This document shows, in pieces, positions 51,612 to 61,206 of a stretch of 64,000 nucleotides of DNA (positions within the stretch are counted from its first letter, which is position 1; every line of letters starts with the position of its first letter). Source of the DNA: CAIKMD01 sp963729935 (GTDB taxonomy: Bacteria; Pseudomonadota; Alphaproteobacteria; ATCC43930; CGMCC-115725). The notes beneath the pieces were generated by a model. The model was not told where the DNA came from, made no database searches, and saw only the letters and a list, made by a program, of their open reading frames with translations. The stretch spans positions 186,001-250,000 of the forward strand of contig CAVSPW010000004.1 in assembly GCA_963729935.1 (NCBI GenBank), read 5' to 3'. A program made the position numbers and the translations under genes.

Positions 51612-52325
51612 ATGGCAGAACGGATCACGCTTCAGGTGAAAGGCACTTCGATGGCGGCATTGTTCGCGATGCCCGATCGTCCAGGCCGGCATCTGGGGAT
51701 CGTGCTGGCGCATCACCGTTATGGTCACGACAGCGTCGTCACGCGGGATATTCTCGATCGCCTCGCCGCGCTCGGTTGCGCTGCGATCGCGGTCGATCAT
51801 TTTCACAGCGTCCCGCCGGCCGGCGATGACCTCGCGCGCATCGCGGCGATGAGGGATTCCTGGCTGTCCGCTGATAACGAGGCGGCGATCGAATTCCTCA
51901 CCGATCACGCGCAGGTTCAGCCTGACAATCTCGCCGTCATGGGTCATTGCCTGGGCGGGCGCATCGCCTTCATGGCGGCGGCGCAATTCCCCGTCTTCAG
52001 GGGCGCCGTGATCTATTACAGCACCGGCATGTTCCGCGCGCCGGAGGGCCAGCGGCCGGCCTTCGATGTGTTGAAGGACATCAAATGCCCGGTGATCGGG
52101 TTCTTCGGCCTGGAGGACAAGCTCATCCCCGTCCGCGACATCGACCGGATCGAGGCCGAGCTCGCCCGCGCACGTGTCCGGCATGAATTCCACCGTTATC
52201 CCGGCGCCGGACACGCTTTCTGCAATTTCGACATGGCCGAGGATTATCGCGAAGGCGCATGCCGGGATGCGTGGGCGCATACGGTCGCGTTCTTGAGGAA
52301 GGAAATGAGCCTCGCCGCGCGGTGA
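51612..52325 (+). CDS. Dienelactone hydrolase family protein (copy 1)
   Basis: The 237-residue protein has the family's cysteine nucleophile in GHCLGG (residues about 112-117), the acid in GLEDKLIPV and the histidine in GAGHAFCNF. Dienelactone hydrolases open 4-carboxymethylene-butenolide rings in (chloro)catechol degradation. AGGGAGAAGG precedes the ATG. A paralogue with identical motif order lies at 53079, with a MarR regulator between them. The stop is 8 bp from that of the converging regulator gene. Confidence 0.87.
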   Translation: MAERITLQVKGTSMAALFAMPDRPGRHLGIVLAHHRYGHDSVVTRDILDRLAALGCAAIAVDHFHSVPPAGDDLARIAAMRDSWLSADNEAAIEFLTDHAQVQPDNLAVMGHCLGGRIAFMAAAQFPVFRGAVIYYSTGMFRAPEGQRPAFDVLKDIKCPVIGFFGLEDKLIPVRDIDRIEAELARARVRHEFHRYPGAGHAFCNFDMAEDYREGACRDAWAHTVAFLRKEMSLAAR

Positions 52326-52333
52326 CGCCGGCG

Positions 52334-52861
52334 CTAGATTTCGGCTTCGGCCTCGTCCGGAACCGTGGCGTCGGCACCGCCCAGGATATCGATCACGGCC
52401 TCGAGGCAGCGATGGAGCTCCTGCAACCGCACGGCGCCGAGCTCGCTTGCAAGATCGGCGTAAATCGCTTCGGATTCGAAGGACAGCATCTCGAAAGCTG
52501 CGTGGCCCTTGCGTGTCAGCGCGACGGTCACGCGCCGCGCATCGTCCGCGGCCGGACGCCGCCGCACGATGCCCTTTTCATCGAGGCGCGGGATGATCCG
52601 CGACAGGCTGGCCGGGTGGATACAGCAGCGCCGCGACAATTCCAGCATGTCGATCCACTCGACTTCGGCGAGCGTGCGGATGATCCGACCCTGCTGATCG
52701 GTAAAGCCGAGCTCGTGCAGATGCGGCCGAAACCGCTGCATGACCGCCTCGCGGGCGCGCAGCAGCTGCATCGGCAAGGCGCGGCTCAGGTTTCGGGCGG
52801 GGGACTTGGCGCCATTAGCCGCCTTGGTACGGGTCTTTGTGCTCAAAGAAGGCCACCACAT
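52334..52861 (-). CDS. MarR-family regulator, HpaR-like
   Basis: The protein of about 175 residues has the MarR winged-helix core and closely follows HpaR: NLSRALPMQLLRAREAVMQR, RFRPHLHELGFTDQQGRIIR, CCIHPASLSRIIPRLDEKGIVRR, ARRVTVALTRKGHAAF. HpaR represses homoprotocatechuate/hydroxyphenylacetate genes and is released by aromatic acids. The start is uncertain; an in-frame TTG some 15 codons later is possible because the first residues are outside the family. It likely controls the flanking dienelactone-hydrolase genes and perhaps itself. It ends in the run EAEAEI. Confidence 0.8.
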   Translation of the reverse strand: MWWPSLSTKTRTKAANGAKSPARNLSRALPMQLLRAREAVMQRFRPHLHELGFTDQQGRIIRTLAEVEWIDMLELSRRCCIHPASLSRIIPRLDEKGIVRRRPAADDARRVTVALTRKGHAAFEMLSFESEAIYADLASELGAVRLQELHRCLEAVIDILGGADATVPDEAEAEI

Positions 52862-53078
52862 GCTGATCGGTCGCAAAAAACATGACGCGCGACGATAGCG
52901 GAACTTCGTCGTGGTGACCACCGCCTGCGGCCATTCGCGCCGAGAGAAGAGAATCGCCGCGCGGGCGCAATTCCTTTGGCGGGGGTCTTGGCACCGGATT
53001 CCGCGGCACGACGGAGCCTTGCGCCGGGGTAGCGCAGTGATTAACATCACAATCAATTTCTTTTGCGGCGGGTTTCGG

Positions 53079-53786
53079 ATGTTTACCAGCAACGTCGTCT
53101 TGATGGTCGACGGCAGCCCGATGACGGTATCGATGGCGAGCCCCGACGGTTCGGGCCCGCACCCGACGGTGCTGGTCGCGCACCATCGCACCGGCGTCGA
53201 TGATTTCACGCGCTACGTGCTCATTCGCCTGGCGGAGATCGGTCTCATCGCCGCGGCGCCGAATTTCTATCACCGGCGGCCTTCGGCCGAAGATCCCGTC
53301 GCTTCGATGAAGCATCTGAGGGACGGCGAGATCGTGAGCGACATCGATGCGACGGTAAAGCATCTTCTGTCGATGCTCTCGGTCAAGAAGGACCGGATCG
53401 GCACGGTCGGTCATTGCCTGGGCGGGCGCACCTCCTATCTTGGCCTCGTTTACAATCCGGTCTTCATGGCCGCGGTGCTGCTCTATCACGGCAACATCTT
53501 CGAATCGCGCGGCGAGGGCATGCCGGCGCCGTTCGAGCTAACGCAGAACATCCATTGTCCGATTTTGGGCCTGTTCGGACGGGACGACGTCAATCCCTCG
53601 CCGGCCTTCGTCGCGCGGCTTTCGGACGAGCTCGACCGGCTTGCCGTCCGGCATGAATTCCACAGCTACGATGCGACGGGCCACGCGTTTCAGGATTTCC
53701 ACTCCCTGCAACATTATCGCCAGAAATCGGCCGATGATGCCTGGGCGAGGATGTTCGATTTCCTGAAACGCGAGATGTTCCGCTAG
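53079..53786 (+). CDS. Dienelactone hydrolase family protein (copy 2)
   Basis: The 235-residue paralogue of the gene at 51612 keeps GHCLGG (Cys nucleophile), GRDDVNPS (acid) and GHAFQDFHS (His). Differences concentrate in the lid-like middle part (NIFESRGEGMPAPFELTQN), which suggests a different substrate. It is divergent from the HpaR-like regulator, with a 217-bp gap that is the likely operator region, and precedes an amidohydrolase on the same strand by 97 bp. Confidence 0.86.
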   Translation: MFTSNVVLMVDGSPMTVSMASPDGSGPHPTVLVAHHRTGVDDFTRYVLIRLAEIGLIAAAPNFYHRRPSAEDPVASMKHLRDGEIVSDIDATVKHLLSMLSVKKDRIGTVGHCLGGRTSYLGLVYNPVFMAAVLLYHGNIFESRGEGMPAPFELTQNIHCPILGLFGRDDVNPSPAFVARLSDELDRLAVRHEFHSYDATGHAFQDFHSLQHYRQKSADDAWARMFDFLKREMFR

Positions 53787-53883
53787 CCCCTGCGATCCTC
53801 CGGGACGCTGTTCCCGGCCGGGCGCCGATGCTCTATGGTCCGGCGAACCTTTCAAGCGGCGTTCGAGAAGAAGGATATTCGGG

Positions 53884-55104
53884 ATGGATACGGTCAATTA
53901 TCGCGATCTTTCGGTCGAGGAATTCGACACGACGACGCTCCTCAAGCATGCGAAGGAGCAGGCGATCCAGCGGCGTTACGAGGATTTCCTGATCGTCGAT
54001 ATCGACGGTCATCATTACGAGACGGGCTCCTTCGCCCAGATCTGCGAATTCATCGAGGACCCGGTGATGCGCGACCAGGCCAAGTATCAAGGCTATGGCG
54101 GCGCCGGCATCACGCAAGGAGCCGGCGGCTATCAAGAGCTTGGCGGGCGGATCACGCGTTATCCCGGCCGGCGCAAGGAAAAGACGCCGCAAGGCACGCC
54201 GCGCGACATCACGCTGACAAGGCGCTGGATGGACGCGATCGGCATCGACATTCTTTGTCTCTTTCCCACGCCGATGCTCGGCCTGGGCTTTACGCCGCGG
54301 GTCGAGGTCGAAGTGGCCTTGGGACGGGCCTATAATCGCTGGCTTTGCGAGGTCGTCCTCGCGGCAGAGCCGCGAATCACATCCTCGCTCTATCTTCCAT
54401 TCAATGATCCCGAGGCGGCCTACAAGGTCGTCGAAGAATTCGGCGGCAGGAAAGGCGTCATCGGCTTCACCGTCTGCACCGCGCGGCACAAGCAGATCTA
54501 CGACAACGCCTACATGAAGACCTACGCGGCGCTCGAGGAGCGCGGCCTCCCGCTCATATTCCACAGCTCGCTGGGCGGCGGCTATGATGCGAGCCTCAAT
54601 CTCTGCAACCGGTTCCTTGCCGCCCATGCGCTGGGCTTCAGCTGGTGGAACATCCTCCATTGCACCAACTGGCTCTGCAACGGATTGCCGGAACGCTTCC
54701 CCAAGCTCAGGACCGTCTGGATCGAAGGCGGCCTGGCGTGGATACCCTTCCTGATGCAGCGTCTCGATAATGAATGGATGATGCGCAGCTCGGAAGTGCC
54801 GCTGCTGAAGCGGCGCCCCTCGGATTACATGCGCGAGATGTACTTCTCCACCCAGCCGATGGAGATGGTGCACAACCGCGAGGCCTTGGAGCTCACCTTC
54901 AAGATGATCAACGCCGAAACGCAGCTCATGTACTCATCGGACTATCCGCATTGGGACATGGATCTGCCGTCGACGATCTATGATCTGCCCTTCTTGAGCG
55001 AGACCGCCAAGCGCAACATCCTCGGCGGCAACGCCAAGCGCGTGTTCAATCTGGAGCCGGTGATCTCCGAGGTGAAGCAGCGCCGGCTCGCCGCGAGCGT
55101 CTGA
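53884..55104 (+). CDS. Amidohydrolase-fold enzyme, ACMSD-like
   Basis: The 406-residue protein belongs to the amidohydrolase-2 (ACMSD/gamma-resorcylate decarboxylase) type: metal-binding start VDIDGHHYE, the DILCLFPTPMLGLGF loop, LIFHSSLGGGYD (metal His), LRTVWIEGGLAWIPFLMQRL and the final Asp in MYSSDYPHWDMD. These enzymes decarboxylate or hydrolyse aromatic acids and ring-cleavage products with a zinc or manganese ion. It follows the second dienelactone hydrolase, and both may be one HpaR-controlled operon. The exact reaction is open. Confidence 0.85.
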   Translation: MDTVNYRDLSVEEFDTTTLLKHAKEQAIQRRYEDFLIVDIDGHHYETGSFAQICEFIEDPVMRDQAKYQGYGGAGITQGAGGYQELGGRITRYPGRRKEKTPQGTPRDITLTRRWMDAIGIDILCLFPTPMLGLGFTPRVEVEVALGRAYNRWLCEVVLAAEPRITSSLYLPFNDPEAAYKVVEEFGGRKGVIGFTVCTARHKQIYDNAYMKTYAALEERGLPLIFHSSLGGGYDASLNLCNRFLAAHALGFSWWNILHCTNWLCNGLPERFPKLRTVWIEGGLAWIPFLMQRLDNEWMMRSSEVPLLKRRPSDYMREMYFSTQPMEMVHNREALELTFKMINAETQLMYSSDYPHWDMDLPSTIYDLPFLSETAKRNILGGNAKRVFNLEPVISEVKQRRLAASV

Positions 55105-55165
55105 GCCCGGAACGCGAAGAGCGCTTCGAAATGGCTTGGTCGCCGCCTGACGCCGAAGGCGGCGC

Positions 55166-56353
55166 TCAGGCGCCGACCATTTCCGCCGGTCGCACGCGTC
55201 TCACTTCATGGGCGTGGAGCAACGGCAAAACCGTTTCGCCGAAGCGGCGAATCTGCTCCATGAACATCGCGTGCGGCATGGCGCCGAGATTGACGTTCAG
55301 GAGGAAGTTGTTGACGCCGGCATGCTCGGCCTCGTCGATGAGGCGCTCGGCAACTTCCTTGGGCGAGCCCCACGCAGCGCGGTCGGCGACACGTTTTTCA
55401 ACATCGCCGATGGTGAAGGCCGCCGTCTTGACCCGCTCGCCGCCGACGCTGGCGCGGTTCTCCGGCCGCACATAGTCGTAGGACGCCGGATTGCGCGCGG
55501 ATCCCAGACGGCTCAACGCCGTGCTGTTGCCGTGGCCGAACAGCATGTTCTGGAAATAGACATAATAGGGTCCGTATTCCTGGATCGCCTGCGCCTTGCT
55601 GTCGGCCACCCACGCATCGGCGAAAAGCGTCAGATGGTCGGGCGTGACTTTCTCGCCGGCGCGCGCGGCCGCCTTGGCGTAGTAGCCGATCACGTCCTCG
55701 ATCAGGCCGCGCGAGAATTCGGGAAGCACGATCGGGTAGTTGCGCTGCCCCGCCCAATCGAGCGTCTCTTTGGTGCCGGTGACCGGAATCCATACCGGCG
55801 GGTGCGGCTGTTGCAGCGGTCGCGGCCAGATCGCGATGTCTTTGAACGACCAGTATTTTCCTTCGTAGGAAAATTGCTCCTCGGTCCAGGCCTTGATGAT
55901 GATCTCGTGCGATTCCTCGAAACGCGCGCGTGCTTCGGCGGCCGGCATGCTGAAGACGTGATATTCGCGCGGCGCGCCACGCGCGAGGCCGGCGATGACG
56001 CGCCCGTTCGAGAGAATATCCGCCATGGCGGTTTCTTCGGCGATGCGCAGCGGATTGTGCATCGGCAGGAGATGTCCCATGACGACGAATTTGAGCTTCT
56101 CGGTGTGCTGGGACGCCGCGGCCACCATCATGTTGGGCGAATTCATCAGCCCGTGGGGGGTGGTGTGATGCTCGTTGAAGCCGACACCGTCGAATCCCAA
56201 ACGGTCCATCAGTTTCCACGCTTCGAAATGCTCGGCATAAGTGCGGCGCGCGAGCTCGGGATTGAAGTATTTGCGCGGGAGCGGATAGGGCAGATCCTGA
56301 AATTGGTCGAAATGTTCGGGATAAGGAACGAGATCGAAAAGGTAAACCTTCAT
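55166..56353 (-). CDS. LLM-class flavin-dependent monooxygenase (second)
   Basis: The 395-residue protein has the luciferase-like motifs KLMDRLGFDGVGFNEHHTTPHG, TEKLKFVVMGHLLPMHNPLR and GRVIAGLARGAPREYHVFSM and a long C-terminal lid domain. It is more distant from the one at 45976. Members oxidise ketones, sulfonates, alkanes or heterocycles with FMNH2. It is convergent with the amidohydrolase gene. The context of aromatic catabolism suggests ring or side-chain oxygenation; the substrate is not readable. Confidence 0.87.
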   Translation of the reverse strand: MKVYLFDLVPYPEHFDQFQDLPYPLPRKYFNPELARRTYAEHFEAWKLMDRLGFDGVGFNEHHTTPHGLMNSPNMMVAAASQHTEKLKFVVMGHLLPMHNPLRIAEETAMADILSNGRVIAGLARGAPREYHVFSMPAAEARARFEESHEIIIKAWTEEQFSYEGKYWSFKDIAIWPRPLQQPHPPVWIPVTGTKETLDWAGQRNYPIVLPEFSRGLIEDVIGYYAKAAARAGEKVTPDHLTLFADAWVADSKAQAIQEYGPYYVYFQNMLFGHGNSTALSRLGSARNPASYDYVRPENRASVGGERVKTAAFTIGDVEKRVADRAAWGSPKEVAERLIDEAEHAGVNNFLLNVNLGAMPHAMFMEQIRRFGETVLPLLHAHEVRRVRPAEMVGA

Positions 56354-56503
56354 TTCACGGTGTCTTTCACTGGGGTGATGAGAAAAATCGGCGCGGGGTT
56401 ATGGCACCGTTGCGCGGAAAACAACAATCCTGCCGCGCTTTCAACGGATGAGAGAGGAACGAGGCGCCTGTCCGCCCGGTTTCGATGCCTTGTCGAGCCG
56501 GCG

Positions 56504-57286
56504 TCAGTTGCGGAAGGACGGGTCGCGCTCATCCAGCTTCCGCAAGATCGCGGCCCATTCGGTGCGCCCCTGGCCGGTGGCGCGCGCGCGCTCGAATTGC
56601 TGCGCCGTGTGCTCGCATACGGCGGGCGCGGGCTCGAGCAATTCGCCGCCGGTTGCCATGAGGCGCAGCTGCATGTCGGCGACCGAGATCAGGATCTTCA
56701 TCGCGATGACGGCCTCGGCGATGTTGCCGCCGCAGGTGAGGAGACCGTGATTGCGCAGGATTACCGCGCGGTTCTTGGGCCCGAGATCGCGGGCGAGACG
56801 CGCGCACTCATCGGTGTCGGTCGCGATGCCCTCGAAGTCGTGATAGGAGATGCGGTTGTAGAACAGCATCGCCTCCTGGCAGAGGAATTTGAGCCCGCCT
56901 TTCAGGGCCGAGATCGCGATGCCGGGCTGCGTGTGGACATGCATGACGGCGTTGAGATCGGGGCGGGCCTTGAGCACGGCGGTGTGGATCGTCGTCGCCG
57001 CCGGGTTGATGGGCTTGTCCTCGCCGATCGCCCGGCCCTCCATGTCGAGCTTCAAGAGGCTCGAGGCGGTCACCTCTTCGAAGAGGAGCTCATGCGGCTT
57101 GATGAGGAAATGGTCTTCCTCGCCTGGCACGCGCAAGGTGATGTGATTGAAGATCGAATCATTCCATCCCGCATATTGCGCGTGGCGATAGGCGGCGGCC
57201 AGATCGACGCGCGCGGTCCATTCCGCGGGCGGAATGCTGTTGCTGAGATCGCGGTCCCTGCGCAACGGGGTCGGCGCTGCGGCCAT
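56504..57286 (-). CDS. Class II aldolase/adducin family protein
   Basis: The 260-residue protein shows the class II aldolase zinc site: Glu in FLIKPHELLFEEV context, HxH in LNAVMHVHTQPGIAI, and the distal His in ILRNHGLLTCGG. Family members are fuculose-1-phosphate aldolase, ribulose-5-phosphate epimerase or ring-cleavage decarboxylase-type enzymes. The N-terminal WNDSIFNHITLRVPGEEDHF matches this fold. It is divergent from the D-2-hydroxyacid dehydrogenase gene (111-bp gap). A specific substrate cannot be assigned. Confidence 0.85.
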   Translation of the reverse strand: MAAAPTPLRRDRDLSNSIPPAEWTARVDLAAAYRHAQYAGWNDSIFNHITLRVPGEEDHFLIKPHELLFEEVTASSLLKLDMEGRAIGEDKPINPAATTIHTAVLKARPDLNAVMHVHTQPGIAISALKGGLKFLCQEAMLFYNRISYHDFEGIATDTDECARLARDLGPKNRAVILRNHGLLTCGGNIAEAVIAMKILISVADMQLRLMATGGELLEPAPAVCEHTAQQFERARATGQGRTEWAAILRKLDERDPSFRN

Positions 57287-57397
57287 GGTCTAATCTCCCT
57301 CGGCGAAGCCTTCTCAATCTCGTCGACTTGCCCCTACTATAAGGTGGCCGAATCCGGGCAACAATGCCGTTATCCGCGCGATCGCGCGAAAGGAGCG

Positions 57398-58393
57398 ATG
57401 CGTCCTATGCAAGTCGTGGTGGTGGAAGCGCGCGGCGTCGATTACGCCATCCTCCCGGTCGAAGCGGCGTTGAAGCGCCTCGGGCACGAGGTCGTGGCCT
57501 ATCCGGACCTTGCCTCTTTTCTTGCCGCTGCTGACGCGCTTGCCGCGGCCGATCTGCTCTATGGCAGCGGCCTCGTCGTCACCGCCGCGCTCCTGGAGCG
57601 CACGCCGCGCCTGCGTGCGGTCGTCACGCCTTGGATCGGCACGGAAAGCTTCGACATCGCGGCGGCTACGGCGCGCGGAATCGTGCTCGCCAATGGCCAA
57701 GTGCCCGAGAATTATCTCAGCATGGCCGAGGCGACGATCATGGTGATCCTTGCCTGCCTGCATAATTTTCCCGAAAAGATCGAGGCGATGCACGCCAATC
57801 TTCCGCCGCCGCCGCGCCAACAGGCCCGAATGCTGCGCGGGAGGACGCTGGGCATGATCGGTTTCGGCAACATGGCCCGCGCCATTGCCGCGCGCTTGGC
57901 CGCATGGGAGGTGCGGATGCAAACCTATGCGCCTCGGTTGAGGGCGCCGCTGCCGCAAGGCATCGCGCGCATCGAACTCGACACTCTCTTGGAAACGAGC
58001 GACATCGTTTGCGTTCTCGCCAGCCTCAATGCCGAGACGCGCGGTATGCTGACGATCGAGAAGCTGCGCCGCATGAACCCGGGCGCGATCCTCGTCAACA
58101 CCGCGCGGGGCGGCATCGTCGAGGAGGCGGCAATCGTCGCGATCGCGCGGGAGGGGCGGCTCCACAAGATCGCGCTCGACGTCTTTGAGACCGAGCCCCT
58201 GCCGGCCGACAGCGAGTTGCGACGCCTGCCCAACATGATCCTGACGCCGCATTGCGTCGGCCATTCGCGCGAAGGCGCCGAGGCCGTGCCGGTGGTGGCG
58301 CTCGAGAACATCACCCGCGCGCTCGACGGCAAGCCGCCGCTTTACGTCGTCAATCCCGAAATTCTTCCCGCCTGGCAGAAGCGCTGGGCCTAG
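57398..58393 (+). CDS. D-2-hydroxyacid dehydrogenase family protein
   Basis: The 331-residue protein has the NAD-binding motif GRTLGMIGFGNMARAIAARL and the catalytic residues of the family: Arg in LVNTARGGIVEE, Glu in ALDVFETEPLP and His in LTPHCVGHS. It would interconvert a 2-keto acid and a D-2-hydroxy acid. AAAGGAGCG supports this ATG or one three codons later. A much longer open frame to the left (to 55208) is only antisense to two minus-strand genes. It is convergent with the MFS gene (4-bp overlap). Confidence 0.9.
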   Translation: MRPMQVVVVEARGVDYAILPVEAALKRLGHEVVAYPDLASFLAAADALAAADLLYGSGLVVTAALLERTPRLRAVVTPWIGTESFDIAAATARGIVLANGQVPENYLSMAEATIMVILACLHNFPEKIEAMHANLPPPPRQQARMLRGRTLGMIGFGNMARAIAARLAAWEVRMQTYAPRLRAPLPQGIARIELDTLLETSDIVCVLASLNAETRGMLTIEKLRRMNPGAILVNTARGGIVEEAAIVAIAREGRLHKIALDVFETEPLPADSELRRLPNMILTPHCVGHSREGAEAVPVVALENITRALDGKPPLYVVNPEILPAWQKRWA

Positions 58394-59826
58394 GGGGCCG
58401 CTTTCGGCTTGGCCGCTTGTGGCGGTGCCGGCATCTTGATCAGCGACGGCGAGAGCACCTCGAGGACCTGGCCGCGCGTCTCGGTTGCGAAGAAGATGAC
58501 GGTCAAGCCGCCGATGATGCCGAAAATGGCGAAGACGAAATAAGCGGTGTTGAGCCCAAGGTGAGGGATCGCCCAGCCGATGAAGATCGGTCCGACGATG
58601 GCGGCGAAGCGTACCCAGGCATTGCCGACACCGACGCCAACGGCGCGCATCTCGGTGGGATAGAGCTCCGCCGTGTAGGTGCTGAGACCGAGCGCCAGGA
58701 TGCTGTTGAACGCCGAGGCCAGCATCGCCATCCCCATCACCGCGTAAAGGCCGAAATTCGGCCCGCTGTACCAGGCCAAGACCAGCAGCGGCACGGCGCT
58801 GCAGAGCTGGCCGAGCATGAAGAGCGGCCGCCGGCCGTAGATATCGATGAGAAAGATCCCGGTGACGGTGAAGCACAGGCCGAGGACGCTGGCATAGAAG
58901 CCATAGGCGATCGATTGCTTGAGCGTGGCGTGATAGATCGTCCGCAACAGCGATGGCATGGTCGTATTGAGGCCATAGACGATGATGTAGGTGCAGAACC
59001 AGATGGTCCACACCGCCAGCGTTCGCCGCCGATAGACGCCCTTCAAGAGATCGAAGATCCCGGCCTTCGCGGGCTTCACCGCCGCGATATGTGCGGGGAT
59101 CGGCGGCAAAGGCTTGGCACCGTGTTCGGAGATCTGATCCTCGATCGCGCTCAAGACCCGATTGGCTTCGTCGTAACGTCCGCGATTGGCGAGCCACCGC
59201 GGGGATTCCGGCATGAACGCACGCAATGGAAAGATGACGATTGCGGGAATCGCGCCGATGAAGAACATCGCCTGCCAGCCGAGATGCGGCACGATCCAAT
59301 AGCTCACCGCAGCGACGAAAACGAAACTGATCGAGAACCAGAGCTGAAAGCCGAGCCCATAGCGGCCGCGATGGGATGACTTGGCAAATTCGCCGATATA
59401 GCTGGCGAGGATCGGGATCTCGCCGCCAAGCCCCAGGCCCTGGATGCCGCGCATCCACAAGAGCTCGTTGTAGCTTTGCGCGAAGCCGCAAACGATGCTC
59501 ATCACGGTGTAAAGAAGCAAAGTGTAGCGGAAACACGGCACGCGGCCGATCCGCTCGCCGAGCCAGCCGAAGAAGATGGATCCGATGAGCTGACCGGCGT
59601 AGCCCATGCCGATAAGCGGCCCGATCTGTCCGAAACTCAGGTGCCAAAGCGGGATGAGCACTGGAAGCACATAGGCGATGGCAAGCGCGTCGAAACCGTC
59701 GAAGAACCAGCCGGTCGCGACAACCGTTCCCATCTTCAGATGCCAGCGCGAGAAGGGGAGGCGCTCGATGCGCGCCGCGATCTGGTAGCGATCTTCGCCG
59801 ACGCCCGAAGCTGGAGCCGTAGACAT
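58390..59826 (-). CDS. MFS transporter, aromatic-acid/sugar porter type
   Basis: The 478-residue protein has twelve hydrophobic segments and the MFS motif A at GWLGERIGRVPCFRYTLLLY, the 5th-segment RGIQGLGLGGEIPI and the sugar-porter-like PESPRWLANRGRYDEA after the sixth segment. The family imports organic acids and aromatic acids (AAHS-like) by proton symport. GGGAGG precedes the ATG. It is the only complete organic-solute importer in the window and probably feeds the catabolic genes around it. Confidence 0.87.
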   Translation of the reverse strand: MSTAPASGVGEDRYQIAARIERLPFSRWHLKMGTVVATGWFFDGFDALAIAYVLPVLIPLWHLSFGQIGPLIGMGYAGQLIGSIFFGWLGERIGRVPCFRYTLLLYTVMSIVCGFAQSYNELLWMRGIQGLGLGGEIPILASYIGEFAKSSHRGRYGLGFQLWFSISFVFVAAVSYWIVPHLGWQAMFFIGAIPAIVIFPLRAFMPESPRWLANRGRYDEANRVLSAIEDQISEHGAKPLPPIPAHIAAVKPAKAGIFDLLKGVYRRRTLAVWTIWFCTYIIVYGLNTTMPSLLRTIYHATLKQSIAYGFYASVLGLCFTVTGIFLIDIYGRRPLFMLGQLCSAVPLLVLAWYSGPNFGLYAVMGMAMLASAFNSILALGLSTYTAELYPTEMRAVGVGVGNAWVRFAAIVGPIFIGWAIPHLGLNTAYFVFAIFGIIGGLTVIFFATETRGQVLEVLSPSLIKMPAPPQAAKPKAAP

Positions 59827-60124
59827 GCCGTTTCCTCCCGAAAATTGCGACCGCGTTATGCCACGCCCGGTTCTATACGCGTTTCAACTCTCGGGCAAGG
59901 AACGCCGAGGGTCCTCGGCCATGCGCGCAAATCAGCGACGTTTATCCTTGGTTGGACGGGTGCGCGGCTTGGCCCGACATGCCGTCATCATGGCATTCTC
60001 TGCTCTTACGCCATTCTCGGTTGAAGGAGCGCCCGCTCGTTAATCATCAGGCCGGGGCGGAACAGCGCGTGCCTAGGGACAAGTCTCGCTGCTTATCGCG
60101 TCGAAGACGGATTTGAAGACGGGT
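59827..60124. other. Non-coding gap between MFS and dehydrogenase genes
   Basis: These 298 bases contain no convincing frame, repeat or hairpin that I can support. The MFS promoter must lie at its left side. Confidence 0.4.
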
Positions 60125-61165
60125 TTAGGGCAGCCTCACGCCGAAGCGCGCGGCCACCCGGGCGATATCCGTCCAGGTCGCGGCTGGGATCGTGATGCCC
60201 GATAGGCGACGCGTCGCGGCTTCGCGCGCGCCGCGCTCGCCCGGCATCAGAATCTCGTCAACGCCCTCCTGACGCGGCAAGGCCTTGAGGTCGGTTGCGG
60301 TGCGCTCGACGCTTGCCGCGAATGAATTGAGCGCGCCGAAGGCGGCGATGTCGATCGCGATCAGAAAGGCGTTCTGGCGGTGCTTCTTGCCTTCCTCGGT
60401 GCCTTCGAGGGTCTCGGCGATCAGCGGGTTGGCGGTGACGAGGCTTGCGATGCACTCGATCATCAGGGCGAGGCCCGAGCCTTTGGGTCCGCCCAAGGGC
60501 AAGGGAAAGGCCGCGCTTTTAGGATCGGTGGTCGGCTTCCCGTCGCGGTCGAGCGCCCAGCCTTCGGGAATGGACCGGCCGCTGCGCGCGGCATGAACGA
60601 TCTTGCCGAGCGCCACGACGCCCGTCGCCATGTCGAGGAGAAGCGGCTCGCCGGTGCCACGCGGAACGGCGATCGAAAGCGGATTGGTCGCGACGCCGGC
60701 TTCGCGCGTACCGTGATAGACCATGTTGGGCCAGGAGGCAGAGCCGGCGAGCGCCGCCATGCCTTGAAGCGCGGCCAGCCGCGTGTAGTAGCCGAGCGCC
60801 GCCGTATGCGTCGTGCGCCGGACCAGCGCCAGGCCGATGCCGGCTTGCTTGGCCTTGCGCGCGGCTTCGCGGGCGGCAAAGCTCATCGCCACCTGGCCGG
60901 GCGCGCGATCGGCGTCGATCAGGACCGCGCCGGGCAGTTCCTTGGTGATTTTCATCGCGGCGCGGCAATTCATTTCGCCGGCATCGATGATCTCCATATA
61001 GCGCGGAATGCGTTGCACGCCGTGCGACGGCGCGCCGCGCAGATCGGCCCAGATCAGAACCTCGGCAATGGCCGCGGCGTGCTCGGCCACCATGCCGGCG
61101 GCGGCGAAGATCGCCTGCGTCAGCGCCGCAAGATTCTCCGCCGTAACGGTGACGCCTTCCGCCAT
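60125..61165 (-). CDS. Ldh-family (malate/L-lactate/ureidoglycolate-type) dehydrogenase
   Basis: The 346-residue protein belongs to the non-Rossmann malate/L-lactate dehydrogenase family: DLRGAPSHGVQRIPRY near the N-terminus (catalytic His and Arg), GLALVRRTTHTAALGYY, ATNPLSIAVP and the C-terminal PLGGPKGSGLALMIECIASL, which binds NAD(P). It oxidises 2-hydroxy acids or reduces imino acids. The ATG is chosen because AEGVTVTAENL is the typical N-terminus; the frame is open for 26 more codons. It is co-oriented with the hydrolase at 61207, 41 bp apart. Confidence 0.88.
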   Translation of the reverse strand: MAEGVTVTAENLAALTQAIFAAAGMVAEHAAAIAEVLIWADLRGAPSHGVQRIPRYMEIIDAGEMNCRAAMKITKELPGAVLIDADRAPGQVAMSFAAREAARKAKQAGIGLALVRRTTHTAALGYYTRLAALQGMAALAGSASWPNMVYHGTREAGVATNPLSIAVPRGTGEPLLLDMATGVVALGKIVHAARSGRSIPEGWALDRDGKPTTDPKSAAFPLPLGGPKGSGLALMIECIASLVTANPLIAETLEGTEEGKKHRQNAFLIAIDIAAFGALNSFAASVERTATDLKALPRQEGVDEILMPGERGAREAATRRLSGITIPAATWTDIARVAARFGVRLP

Positions 61166-61206
61166 CGCATTCCCAGTTTCTGTGCTGTCGTCGCGGGGCG
61201 GGCGTT

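Noticed and set aside
55208..57397. Upstream extension of the D-2-hydroxyacid dehydrogenase frame to a 1061-codon gene
   Set aside because: The extension is antisense to the LLM monooxygenase and aldolase genes, has no family similarity and lacks a ribosome site; it is a high-GC shadow frame.
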